Position numbers and translations under genes: made by a program. Below, piece after piece: positions 1 through 6,127 of a stretch of 14,583 bases of DNA (positions are counted from its first letter, which is position 1; every line of letters begins with the position of its first letter). The notes beneath the pieces were generated by a model. The model was not told the origin of the DNA. It did not search any database and saw only the letters and a program-made list of their open reading frames with translations. Source of the stretch: a bacterium (GTDB taxonomy: Bacteria; Arandabacterota; Arandabacteria; Arandabacterales; JALGWA01); the NCBI GenBank assembly GCA_025774425.1, contig JALGWA010000004.1, positions 1 to 14,583 on the forward strand, given 5' to 3'.

Positions 1-197
1 CCCTCTATGTAGGGCATGGAGATGAACTTGAAACCGTCGGCCTCGGCGATGTCGAAGATGCGGAGGACGTTCTTGTGGGTGACCTTGCGGGCGAGGACGA
101 TCTCGTCCCGGAAGCGGGCGATCACGGTCTCGTCCCGGGCGAGGTCGGGCTTTATGACCTTGATGGCGACGACGCGGTCGATCTCGCGGTCGCGGGC
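1..197 (-). pseudogene. Ser/Thr protein kinase, remainder of the catalytic domain after the TAG (runs off the left edge)
   Basis: Reading on in the same frame after the TAG gives ARDREIDRVVAIKVIKPDL, then a helix ending RFRDEIVLARKVTHKNVLR, then IFDIAEADGFKFISMPYIEG up to the edge. These are kinase subdomains II to V in normal order: the VAIK lysine that binds ATP phosphates (codon 103 counting from the GTG), the alpha-C glutamate region (DEIVLARKVTHKNV), and the hinge (ISMPYIEG). No insertion or deletion is needed to join it to the upstream part. The usual sequence at the junction is VYKARD, so TAG stands where AAG (Lys) would be expected, a single-base difference. The HRD and DFG motifs would lie beyond the window. 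It could be a recent nonsense mutation, a sequencing error, or readthrough; I favour the first two. Confidence 0.7.
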
Positions 198-467
198 CTA
201 GTAGACCCAGCCCATACCGCCCTTGCCGATGATGCCGAGGATCTCGTAGCGGTTGCCGAGAACCCTGCCGACGGCGAAGGCCTCCTCGTCGCCGGCGGCG
301 CCCGCGGACCGGCCGGGCACGGTCTCGCCGGAGAAGTCGGTGAGATTGGTGACATCGGCCCCGGGAAGCGTCAGCCCGCAGTGAGGACACATGTCCTCGT
401 CATGGACCGGCCCGCCGCACTGCGGACACTTGTCGGGACTACTCCCGGGTACGGTTTCATCCGCCAC
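198..467 (-). CDS. Zinc-ribbon Ser/Thr protein kinase, N-terminal part ending at an in-frame TAG
   Basis: The 89-residue reading frame begins with a zinc ribbon of two CxxC pairs (CPQC at 14-17, CPHC at 27-30). A polar linker follows, then the first strand of a bacterial Ser/Thr kinase domain (NRYEILGIIGKGGMGWVY, with the GxGxxG nucleotide-binding loop near 81-86). The frame then meets TAG at 198-200. The kinase sequence continues in the same frame beyond it, so this is the front of a full-length gene. I chose the GTG at 467 because GAGGAGG lies 9 nt upstream. A TTG at 473 is in frame but only 3 nt from that ribosome site. The gene follows the GlmU-like gene by about 45 nt on the same strand and is probably cotranscribed. 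Kinases of this family phosphorylate Ser/Thr in signalling; the zinc ribbon is common in kinases of uncultured bacteria. Identity is firm; whether it makes active protein is not. Confidence 0.75.
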   Translation of the reverse strand: MADETVPGSSPDKCPQCGGPVHDEDMCPHCGLTLPGADVTNLTDFSGETVPGRSAGAAGDEEAFAVGRVLGNRYEILGIIGKGGMGWVY

Positions 468-476
468 GGGCAAAAA

Positions 477-483
477 CCTCCTC
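477..483 (-). promoter_or_regulatory. Ribosome binding site of the kinase gene
   Basis: GAGGAGG on the minus strand. It lies 9 nt before GTG (467) and only 3 nt before TTG (473), which favours the GTG start. Confidence 0.6.
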
Positions 484-512
484 GGCGAGGCGCACAGTCG
501 GCCCTCCGGGGG

Positions 513-1757
513 CTACGCGCTCTCCATGAAGGCGCTTCGGCTCGCGACTGTGATCTCGTGGACCTTCCTGAGAACGGCCTCCACTTGGGGCCCCGGCTCC
601 ACTCCCCTTCTCAGCATCACCCGGCGGGCGGTCTCGAGCGCACGCGAGAGGTCATGCTCCTCGAAGCCGCCGGCGCCGCCCCAGACGAACGAGGGAATGA
701 ACTTGGGCGGGTAGCCCGCCCCGAATATGTTGCAGCACACCCCCACCACGGTTCCCGTGTTGAAAGTGGTGCCGATGCCGCACTTGGAATGGTCGCCCAT
801 GAAGAGCCCCACGAACATCTCGCCCGTATCTATGGTCTCATCGGAAAGGCGCACCTTGACCGTGGAGTAGTTGTTCTTAAGATCGCTCGTATCCGTCCCC
901 GCCCCGAGGTTGACCCACTCGCCCAGATACGAGTGGCCGACGAATCCGTCATGCTGCTTGTTGGAGCGGCCCTGCACGATGGTCTCGGCGACCTCGCCGC
1001 CTATCTTGCAGCCAGGACCGATGGAGGTCTCGCCGTATATCCTGGCCCCCATCTTGACGATACTGCCCTCGCCTATGTAGAGCGGCCCCTTGAGCGACGA
1101 GTTGGCCATGACCGTGACGCCGCCGGCGATGTGAACGGGGCCCTCGGAGGCGTCGAGCACCACGCCGGGAGCGAGGCGCACACCCTCGCCGACGTAGACC
1201 GCGGCCTCGTTCACCAGGTGGACGCCGCCGGGGATGTGGCTGTGCGCCCCGGTGAGGCCGAGCAGGGCGTGGTCGTTCCGGATCTCCGCGCCGTTGGCGT
1301 TCACCAGGTCCCAGGGATAGTCGATGAGGGCGGCATCGACTTCCTCCGCGGGCAGCGACGCCAGTGCGCCGCCGAGCGGCCGCCCGAGGGCCGCGTCCAG
1401 CGCCGCGACGTCCTCCTCGCCGACCGAGGCCGCGACCACGGTCCCGCGCGAGACGTAGGCCGCGCGCCGGCCCGGCTCGAAGGCCCGGGCGAGGTCGGGC
1501 GTCATGAGCACCCGGCCGTTGACGAGCAGGGCGCGGCCGCCCTCGCCGACGACGTCGGCGTAGGACCTCAGGCCGCCCCCGACGAGGGGCGCGAGATAGT
1601 CCCTGACATGGTAGCCGGCGGGCGAGCCGAGCACCGCCTCTATCTTGCGAGCCAGCGTGAAGATGCCGCATCGCAGGCCGAACACGGGCCTCGTCAAGGC
1701 GAGCGGATACAGATTCTCCACATGTTCGTCCTCGAAGATGACGATGGGCCTTTGCAT
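513..1757 (-). CDS. GlmU-like bifunctional sugar-1-phosphate nucleotidyltransferase/acetyltransferase
   Basis: The 414-residue protein matches the alternative GlmU family of Bacteroidetes and relatives, annotated as UDP-GlcNAc diphosphorylase/GlcN-1-P N-acetyltransferase. That activity would make UDP-GlcNAc for peptidoglycan and LPS in the cytoplasm. The N-terminal domain opens with the family signature IVIFEDEHVENLYPLALTRP (5-24) and LRCG (28-31). It lacks the classical LxxGxGTxM nucleotide loop of ordinary GlmU, as this family does. From about 180 the sequence is a left-handed beta-helix of hexapeptide repeats (YIGEGSIVKMGARIYG, GPGCKIGGEV). It also has the conserved HDGFVGHSYLGEWVNLGAGT (269-288), DLKNNY (292-297) and DHSK (322-325). 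The start was moved to the ATG at 1757 because GGGAGGGG lies 5 nt upstream; an in-frame start at 1781 has no such site. A strong promoter lies upstream. Exact sugar substrate is inferred from the family. Confidence 0.88.
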   Translation of the reverse strand: MQRPIVIFEDEHVENLYPLALTRPVFGLRCGIFTLARKIEAVLGSPAGYHVRDYLAPLVGGGLRSYADVVGEGGRALLVNGRVLMTPDLARAFEPGRRAAYVSRGTVVAASVGEEDVAALDAALGRPLGGALASLPAEEVDAALIDYPWDLVNANGAEIRNDHALLGLTGAHSHIPGGVHLVNEAAVYVGEGVRLAPGVVLDASEGPVHIAGGVTVMANSSLKGPLYIGEGSIVKMGARIYGETSIGPGCKIGGEVAETIVQGRSNKQHDGFVGHSYLGEWVNLGAGTDTSDLKNNYSTVKVRLSDETIDTGEMFVGLFMGDHSKCGIGTTFNTGTVVGVCCNIFGAGYPPKFIPSFVWGGAGGFEEHDLSRALETARRVMLRRGVEPGPQVEAVLRKVHEITVASRSAFMESA

Positions 1758-1762
1758 TCGAA

Positions 1763-1770
1763 CCCCTCCC
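1763..1770 (-). promoter_or_regulatory. Ribosome binding site of the GlmU-like gene
   Basis: GGGAGGGG on the minus strand, 5 nt before the ATG at 1757. It decides that start over the in-frame codon 24 nt upstream. Confidence 0.7.
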
Positions 1771-1799
1771 GCACCTGGCAATTGGCCTGCTCACTGCTT

Positions 1800-1828
1800 A
1801 CTTTAGACCCTGATATTCCTGCGGTCAA
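1800..1828 (-). promoter_or_regulatory. Sigma70-type promoter of the GlmU-like gene (and probably the kinase)
   Basis: On the minus strand, TTGACC (1828-1823) is followed after exactly 17 bp by TAAAGT (1805-1800). That is 5/6 and 4/6 matches to the -35 and -10 consensus. Transcription would begin near 1793, leaving a leader of about 36 nt with the ribosome site. This is by inspection only. Confidence 0.6.
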
Positions 1829-1886
1829 CCTGAAACCTTCGGCGCGTTTGTGCAGTCAAAAGGCAGAAACAAAGGGGGTGGTTGTC

Positions 1887-2072
1887 ATGCCGATTCACGA
1901 GTACGAGTGCCGGGACTGCCGGCTCAAGTTCGAGATCATCGACCTCGGCGGCGAAGACGAGCCGGCGACGTGCCCGCGTTGCCGGTCGGAGAATGTCGAG
2001 AAGAAGGTCTCCCTTTTCTCGAGTTCGTGCGGCGATGGGTTCTCCTGCGGCTTCCCGGGAGGATTCGGTTGA
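1887..2072 (+). CDS. FmdB-family zinc-ribbon protein
   Basis: This is a 61-residue protein starting MPIHEYECRDCRLKFEI, the hallmark opening of the FmdB/CxxC_CxxC regulatory-protein family. Two cysteine pairs (C8/C11 and C29/C32, the latter CPRC) form the zinc ribbon. The segment between them (FEIIDLGGEDEPATCPRC) and the VEKKVSLFSSS strand after the second pair are also typical. The C-terminus is Gly/Cys-rich with C50 and C55, as in many members. The ATG is preceded by GGGGGTGG about 7 nt upstream. A longer frame running through from position 75 is only antisense to the GlmU-like gene. The family was named for a putative regulator of formamidase in Methylophilus; its biochemical role is not settled. 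The gene is divergent from the GlmU-like gene and convergent with the next one. Confidence 0.85.
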   Translation: MPIHEYECRDCRLKFEIIDLGGEDEPATCPRCRSENVEKKVSLFSSSCGDGFSCGFPGGFG

Positions 2073-2083
2073 GGCTAGTCCCG

Positions 2084-2102
2084 GAGCGGCGGTCCGCCGC
2101 TC
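2084..2102. terminator. Hairpin between convergent genes, possible bidirectional terminator
   Basis: GAGCGGCGG (2084-2092) and CCGCCGCTC (2094-2102) are exact inverted repeats around a single T. The RNA would fold as a 7-bp GC stem with a 5-nt loop. It lies in the gap between the fmdB-like gene and the minus-strand gene and touches the latter's stop codon. There is no clear T tract on either side, so intrinsic termination is uncertain. Confidence 0.45.
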
Positions 2103-2916
2103 ACTTCTTACTCCACTTGCCGTAGGGAGGCGGGGGCGATTTCAGGCCCTTCTCATTCCTCACGAAGTTCCGGAAGTAGGGACCGAGCATCTTGAGCTCG
2201 TCCGGCGTCGGGAACAGTATCTTGTTGGTCCTGAAGTTGAGGACGCCCGACCGACCCTCTCCCCCCGGGCCGTAACCCGCGGCGATGCCGTACCAGTCAC
2301 CTTCGTACTTGAAAAGGCCCATCACGACCAGCCACGTGTCGTCGAGACGCCCTCCCAGGAGCAGGTCCACCCACGCGTCGATGTCCACGACGGCCCAGCC
2401 CTCGACGGTGCCGAAGACATGGACATGCGTCAGCGTCGTACGGGAGCCGTCGCCGAGCCGGATCGATCTCCGCGGGAGGTACCACTCGTAGAAGGTCACC
2501 ACGGTGTCCGCCCGCACCGATCCAGGGTTATAGCCGAGTATGCTGTAAGGCACGGGCGCCTTGAGCTCCCGCGTGAAAGCGATCCTGACGACGCCCGGCT
2601 CGCCCGGCTCGCCGCGCCGGCGCTCTATCTCGGTTATGAGCTCGAACGGAACCCGCGTCTTTCCCAGGAAGCCGCCGAGGGCCCGCGCGATGTCCTCGCC
2701 CGTCAGCCTGCCGTAGGCATCGGCCCCGGCCAGGCCGATGAGGTATGCGAAGAAGCGGTCCTCGACCTCGTCCTCGGGAAGCATGATCTCCGCGCCCGGA
2801 AGCAGGCCCCCGGGTGGAGCATCCGCGTACACCCGCGGCGCGACGCCGACAAACCAGGCACAGATGAATATGAGCGCCGCGGCCGGGCCGCGTGCGCATC
2901 TCGACTGCTCTTGCAA
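2101..2916 (-). CDS. Secreted protein of unknown function
   Basis: I do not recognise this 271-residue protein. It begins with a Sec signal peptide: an Arg-containing n-region, a hydrophobic core (PAAALIFICAWFVGVAP, about 11-27) and a likely cleavage site VYADA near residue 33. The mature part looks like a compact alpha/beta domain. Helical segments come first (EDEVEDRFFAYLIGLAG, EDIARALGGFLGK), then strands rich in aromatics (VVTFYEWYLPRR, GWAVVDIDAWVDLL, WLVVMGLFKYEGDWYG), and a basic, proline-rich C-terminus (SPPPPYGKWSKK). The start is a TTG; it is supported by GGGAGG 8 nt upstream and by the signal peptide beginning right there. It has no CxxC or heme motif. It is divergent from the tetraheme cytochrome with an 83-bp shared upstream region, so common control is possible. 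Confidence 0.7.
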   Translation of the reverse strand: MQEQSRCARGPAAALIFICAWFVGVAPRVYADAPPGGLLPGAEIMLPEDEVEDRFFAYLIGLAGADAYGRLTGEDIARALGGFLGKTRVPFELITEIERRRGEPGEPGVVRIAFTRELKAPVPYSILGYNPGSVRADTVVTFYEWYLPRRSIRLGDGSRTTLTHVHVFGTVEGWAVVDIDAWVDLLLGGRLDDTWLVVMGLFKYEGDWYGIAAGYGPGGEGRSGVLNFRTNKILFPTPDELKMLGPYFRNFVRNEKGLKSPPPPYGKWSKK

Positions 2917-2924
2917 ACCTGGAA

Positions 2925-2930
2925 CCTCCC
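2925..2930 (-). promoter_or_regulatory. Ribosome binding site supporting a TTG start
   Basis: GGGAGG on the minus strand, 8 nt before the TTG at 2916 of the secreted-protein gene. Confidence 0.6.
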
Positions 2931-2943
2931 GCCCAATTATGCC

Positions 2944-2974
2944 TTGACTTTGAATTCGGCGGCAAGCCTAATAT
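2944..2974 (+). promoter_or_regulatory. Possible promoter of the tetraheme cytochrome gene
   Basis: TTGACT (2944-2949) and TAATAT (2969-2974) lie 19 bp apart, or 18 bp if CTAATA is used. The region is AT-rich compared with its surroundings. The spacing is slightly long. On the minus strand, TTGCCG (2965-2960) and CATAAT (2941-2936), 18 bp apart, could overlap it and serve the divergent gene, but that -10 sits very near its ribosome site. Confidence 0.45.
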
Positions 2975-2999
2975 GGTTGACGCCTTTCGAGAGGTCGCA

Positions 3000-3491
3000 A
3001 TGAGAAGGATCGCCACCATTGTGCTGCTGATGCTCGCCCTGGCGGCCCTCATCCTCGCCGCCGAGCAGAAAGACAAGGGCGGGACCGAAGGCAAGCCGGC
3101 ACCCGCATACGTCGGCGACAGGAGATGCAAGGTCTGCCACCTGGAGACGTTCAAGGCCTGGAAGAAGACGGCGCATGCGCACGCTTTCGAGACGCTCAAG
3201 GTGGACGAGCGCAAGAACCCGATCTGTCTCGCATGCCACACGACGGGCTATGCCGCGGGCGGCTACGGCAGCGCCGAGATGGTGGTCGACCTCGCCAATA
3301 TCCAGTGCGAGTCATGCCACGGACCCGGCTCGCTCTACTCGAGGTCCTCGGTGATGCGCGATCGCAAGCGCTCAGAAGACCTGGGGCTCGTCCGAATCGG
3401 GCCCCGAACCTGCACGCGCTGCCACAACGAGAACAGCCCCACCTTCCGCGTCTTCGACTACAAGGAGTTCCTCAAGACCGGCACCCACTAA
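3000..3491 (+). CDS. Tetraheme c-type cytochrome (cytochrome c554-like)
   Basis: This is a 163-residue exported protein with four CxxCH heme-binding motifs: CKVCH 43-47, CLACH 76-80, CESCH 103-107 and CTRCH 138-142. It starts with a signal peptide (MRRIATIVLLMLALAALILAA), so heme attachment would occur in the periplasm or at the outer face of the inner membrane. The segment YVGDRRCKVCHLETFKAW followed by TAHAHAF is the typical start of the cytochrome c554 family; H59 and H61 are candidate distal ligands. The start at 3000 is set by GAGAGG 5 nt upstream and by the signal peptide; an upstream in-frame Met at 2892 has neither. The family carries electrons or supports nitrogen- or sulfur-compound redox reactions, but no partner oxidoreductase is adjacent, so its substrate is unknown. 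It stops with TAA just before a repeat-rich gap. Confidence 0.88.
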   Translation: MRRIATIVLLMLALAALILAAEQKDKGGTEGKPAPAYVGDRRCKVCHLETFKAWKKTAHAHAFETLKVDERKNPICLACHTTGYAAGGYGSAEMVVDLANIQCESCHGPGSLYSRSSVMRDRKRSEDLGLVRIGPRTCTRCHNENSPTFRVFDYKEFLKTGTH

Positions 3492-3494
3492 TCC

Positions 3495-3626
3495 GGGGGG
3501 TCAGAGCTCAAAATGCACAATCGGTTGGGGCGCGGACGGGCGGGATCAGACCCCGGCGGAACCTGCGGGGCAGGCCGACATCAGTAGAACGCTTCGGGGG
3601 TCAGGCCCGAAGAGGGTCAGACCCCC
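3495..3626. repeat. Cluster of GGGTCAG-type short repeats
   Basis: Related copies lie at 3495-3504 (GGGGGGTCAG), 3542-3554 (GGGATCAGACCCC), 3596-3608 (GGGGGTCAGGCCC) and 3614-3626 (GGGTCAGACCCCC). The core GGGTC-A-GACCC is a palindrome with an odd centre. The first copy runs into AGCTCAAAATGCACAAT. From memory, similar sequences often flank REP-associated tyrosine transposase genes, but no transposase frame is present. This cluster fills most of the 228-bp gene-free gap at 3492-3719; the rest (3627-3719) shows no recognisable gene. Confidence 0.5.
3596..3626. repeat. Long REP-like hairpin
   Basis: GGGGGTC (3596-3602) pairs exactly with GACCCCC (3620-3626). After an A/A mismatch, GGCCC pairs with GGGTC (one G-U wobble) around a GAAGA loop, giving about 12 base pairs. 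No T run follows on either strand. It lies between convergent genes and may also block transcription. Confidence 0.5.
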
Positions 3627-3719
3627 AAACACGATCGGAGGGGTTGCGGCGCCGCCTATCGAGAGCACGCAGGCAACGCCGCGTAAGACCGATCCTTTTC
3701 AGGTAATGCTCGCCCTGGT

Positions 3720-4832
3720 CTATTTCTTGAGCTTCTCGACTTGGCGGCGAAGCTCCTCGATATCCTTTTGGAGGTCGTCGATCTCCTCCTTCAGCCCCTT
3801 GAGTTCATAGAGATCGTCGAGATCGAGTTCCTTGAGATCCTCGAGATCCTCGAGGTCCTCCAACCCCTTGAGGTACATCCTGCAGCCCGGCATGGGGGGC
3901 TCGCCGGCACGACGCGGACATATGAGCCAGTCGCCTCCGCCCGGGCTGTACACCTCTATCTCCCCGTCGTCCCCCTTGATCACAATCTTGCCGCACTTGT
4001 GCTTCTTGCCGGGACGCTGGAAGGGCTCCATGAAGTACCCGATGGGCGACTCCGTCTCGCCGACCTCGACCTCAAAGGTCTTCTTCCTGCCCTTCCTCTT
4101 CACCACTATCTCCACCTCTTCACCGGGCTCGGTGTCGGCCACGTACTCGCGGAACTCGTCGGCGTCCCGCACCGCCTTGCCGTCGTACTCGAGAACGACA
4201 TCGCCGGCCTTGAGCCCCGCCTCCTCAGCCGGGCTGTCATCGGCCACCTCGGTGATGAGAACCCCTTCGCCCTCCTTGACCTTGAAGTACTGGCCGAGAT
4301 CGTCGTTGAGATCGAGGATGCCGACGCCCAGATAGCCGCGCTCGCCGCCCCAGCATTGCATCCACTTGCGGGCCTTGGCTCCGACTTCGCCGGGCCAGGA
4401 CCCGAAGACCCTCTCGACCTCGCGCTCCATCCCGCCCCGGCCGAGCTCCGCGGTGATGGTCTTGCGGCGCCCGTCCCGGACGATCTCGAGTTCGATCTCG
4501 TCACCGGGAGAACGATCCCTGACCGCAGCGACGAGATCCTCGACCGACGCCACCTTCTTCCCGTCGACGGCCGTGACGACGTCGCCCTCTTCGAGCCCCG
4601 CCTCATCGGCCGGGCTGTCGTCGACGACTTCGGCGATGAGCACGCCTTCGGCGTCCTCATCCATGTCCAGGGCCTCCCTGAGGTCGTCATTGAGCGCCTG
4701 GAGCTGCACACCGAGCCACGCGCTCTCATCCACGGCCTTGGACCCCGCCCGCCCCGGGCCGGAAATCGCAAGGATCAGCATGAACAGGCCGACGCAGACG
4801 CCAAGCGTCTTCGGCTTGATCAGCATCTTCAT
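3720..4832 (-). CDS. Secreted double-PDZ protein with acidic coiled-coil tail
   Basis: This 370-residue protein has an N-terminal signal sequence (about 1-30, hydrophobic core LGVCVGLFMLILAI). Two tandem PDZ domains follow, at about 38-131 and 166-247. Both contain near-identical blocks: WLGVQLQALNDDL with DDSPADEAGLEEGDVV, and YLGVGILDLNDDL with DDSPAEEAGLKAGDVV. This points to internal duplication. No trypsin-like Ser protease domain precedes them, so this is not an HtrA/DegP protease. A Cys-containing linker (C270, C295, C307) leads to a charged helical tail from about 321 (GLEDLEDLEDLKELDLDDL), then a heptad-like coiled coil to the end. PDZ domains bind C-terminal peptides, so a periplasmic adaptor or chaperone role is likely. 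The start is the ATG at 4832 with AAGGAG 7 nt upstream. It lies 74 nt downstream of the fructose bisphosphatase gene, possibly cotranscribed. Confidence 0.82.
   Translation of the reverse strand: MKMLIKPKTLGVCVGLFMLILAISGPGRAGSKAVDESAWLGVQLQALNDDLREALDMDEDAEGVLIAEVVDDSPADEAGLEEGDVVTAVDGKKVASVEDLVAAVRDRSPGDEIELEIVRDGRRKTITAELGRGGMEREVERVFGSWPGEVGAKARKWMQCWGGERGYLGVGILDLNDDLGQYFKVKEGEGVLITEVADDSPAEEAGLKAGDVVLEYDGKAVRDADEFREYVADTEPGEEVEIVVKRKGRKKTFEVEVGETESPIGYFMEPFQRPGKKHKCGKIVIKGDDGEIEVYSPGGGDWLICPRRAGEPPMPGCRMYLKGLEDLEDLEDLKELDLDDLYELKGLKEEIDDLQKDIEELRRQVEKLKK
3832..3858 (-). repeat. 9-bp tandem repeat encoding LED/LEDL units
   Basis: Three consecutive 9-bp units read on the plus strand as ttgagatcc, tcgagatcc and tcgaggtcc. 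They encode the repeated LEDLEDLED stretch at the base of the coiled-coil tail of the double-PDZ protein. Imperfect further copies flank them. Confidence 0.6.
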
Positions 4833-4879
4833 CCCGTCACTCCTTTCGCAGGGGTTTGCCTCGACTCACACCCATCTTT

Positions 4880-4903
4880 AACCCGCCACCCGTCGGCGGG
4901 GTT
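4880..4903 (-). terminator. Hairpin after the fructose bisphosphatase gene
   Basis: On the minus strand, AACCCCGCC and GGCGGGTT are inverted repeats (one unpaired base) around a GACGGGT loop. The hairpin starts just after the fbp stop codon. Only AAAGAT follows rather than a T run, so it may be an attenuator or an mRNA-end stabiliser instead of a full terminator. Confidence 0.4.
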
Positions 4904-4906
4904 CCG

Positions 4907-6031
4907 TCATTTCCGCGTCTTTGCCGATTTTTCCTTTCTTATGCGAAACCTCCTGTCGAGCGCCTCCATTTTCTCGACGATGCCGCCGTATTCGAGTTCC
5001 TGGTAGGGCAGCATGGCGCAGCCGGAGAATCCCTGCTCGCGCATGGCCATGGCCTTGTGGGAGACGTTGTCCCGGACGTGGTCCCAGAACGGGTGATCGA
5101 AGGCGTCGGCCGGCTCGGTGAGCTTCCCCCTGTGCACGCAGAACGCCAGGCAGCTGACCACCGGCGGGCCGTCGAACCACGAGATCGCGGAGTTGATTCT
5201 GACCGGCATGAGGGGCCCCACGTGGCTTCCGCGCATGAAGCCGGCGACGAAGTGGCCGATCCCGAAAGGCTGAAGCACCTCGCCCGTCGCAGGGAAGGTC
5301 CCCTGCACCCTGACCAGCATGACGGGGTCGTCTTTGCCGGTGTATTTGCCGGCAATGTTGTGCAGCCGTGTCGTGCTGACGGCGACGCATTGCTCGCCGG
5401 TCCCCCTGGACGCCACGCTCTCGACGACGAATCGCTGGTTGTCGCGCAGCAGAGCCGCGATGTCGTAGATCTCCTCGGGGGCGTCGAGTTCGATCACGCG
5501 GTCCGCCCCGACATGGGACACGTCCATGATGGTGAACCGGAATCCCTTGAACATCGACGGGCTCAGCATGAGACCCGAGTTGTACATCGGATCGGCGAAG
5601 GCGAGGTAGAGCGGGAGATTGAAGGCGCCCGGGTCCGTCTTGTCGGCCGCGAAGGCGAGAAACGGCTCGTTGGGCCTCTCGTCGAACTCGAGCTCGCAGA
5701 CACCGGGGCCGAGCCCCTTGACGTTGCCGGAGAATGCGTCTTTGAGAAGGTCCTGGCCCGCGCCGTAGAGGCCCTGCTTGTGCGCCTCGCGCGACGCCGC
5801 GACGAAAACGTCCCAGATGAACTTGTGTATCGCGCGGGCGTTCTTCCCTTTCTTGTGCACCAGGAGTACGGCGATGTCGTCGCCCGTGTGGGACATGTAG
5901 AAATCGCTGATGAGCCCCGCCTTCCTCCGCTTGATCTGGCGCGCGACTGCATCGAGCAGCCTGCGGCTCGGCCTTATGTGCCCGCCTATGCTCCCGATGT
6001 CCGCTTTCGCAAGGGTAAGTGTAGTCTTCAT
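4907..6031 (-). CDS. fbp: Fructose-1,6-bisphosphate aldolase/phosphatase (class V FBPase)
   Basis: This 374-residue cytoplasmic enzyme joins glyceraldehyde-3-phosphate and dihydroxyacetone phosphate and then dephosphorylates fructose-1,6-bisphosphate, committing carbon to gluconeogenesis. The N-terminus (TLAKADIGSIGGHIRPS) is the family signature. Residues matching those known in the archaeal enzyme are all visible: D11 and H18, D51/D52 (HTGDD), Q93 (AGQD), D130, Y230 with Schiff-base Lys K233 and D234/D235 (KYTGKDDP), D287 (WFDGPP) and Y348 (LEYGG). The length is as usual, with a short basic C-terminal tail (RIRKEKSAKTRK). The ATG has GGAGG 7 nt upstream. The family is nearly universal in Archaea and occurs in a minority of bacterial lineages, often thermophilic or autotrophic. 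It is divergent from the thioredoxin-like operon. Confidence 0.95.
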   Translation of the reverse strand: MKTTLTLAKADIGSIGGHIRPSRRLLDAVARQIKRRKAGLISDFYMSHTGDDIAVLLVHKKGKNARAIHKFIWDVFVAASREAHKQGLYGAGQDLLKDAFSGNVKGLGPGVCELEFDERPNEPFLAFAADKTDPGAFNLPLYLAFADPMYNSGLMLSPSMFKGFRFTIMDVSHVGADRVIELDAPEEIYDIAALLRDNQRFVVESVASRGTGEQCVAVSTTRLHNIAGKYTGKDDPVMLVRVQGTFPATGEVLQPFGIGHFVAGFMRGSHVGPLMPVRINSAISWFDGPPVVSCLAFCVHRGKLTEPADAFDHPFWDHVRDNVSHKAMAMREQGFSGCAMLPYQELEYGGIVEKMEALDRRFRIRKEKSAKTRK

Positions 6032-6069
6032 GCTCCCACCTCCGGATGCGTATCTTCCGTACGGCCTCG

Positions 6070-6098
6070 ATTGTCGGACATCGGTGCACGCTCTTCAA
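6070..6098 (-). promoter_or_regulatory. Possible promoter of fbp
   Basis: On the minus strand, TTGAAG (6098-6093) and GACAAT (6075-6070) are 17 bp apart, each 4/6 to consensus. Transcription would begin about 32 nt before the fbp ATG. The spacing is right but the hexamers are only moderate. Confidence 0.4.
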
Positions 6099-6127
6099 GC
6101 CCATTCATCGAATCCCCTCATCGGGCG

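Noticed and set aside
198..200. Genome-wide reassignment of TAG
   Set aside because: Many clear genes in the window end in TAG right at the expected C-terminus, with the next gene starting a few bases later (for example 6730-6732 before the ATG at 6735).
75..1886. Very long plus-strand frame opposite the kinase and GlmU-like genes
   Set aside because: It is antisense to recognised protein families, has low-complexity composition and no ribosome site. Only its last 61 codons, the FmdB-like protein, are real.
3125..3706. Possible transposase remnant in the plus frame through the repeat cluster
   Set aside because: The frame is a shadow of the cytochrome gene at its start, and its end shows no tyrosine transposase motif (no HxH or catalytic Tyr context).
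3720..4832. HtrA/DegP protease
   Set aside because: There are only PDZ domains; no trypsin-like domain or His-Asp-Ser triad precedes them.
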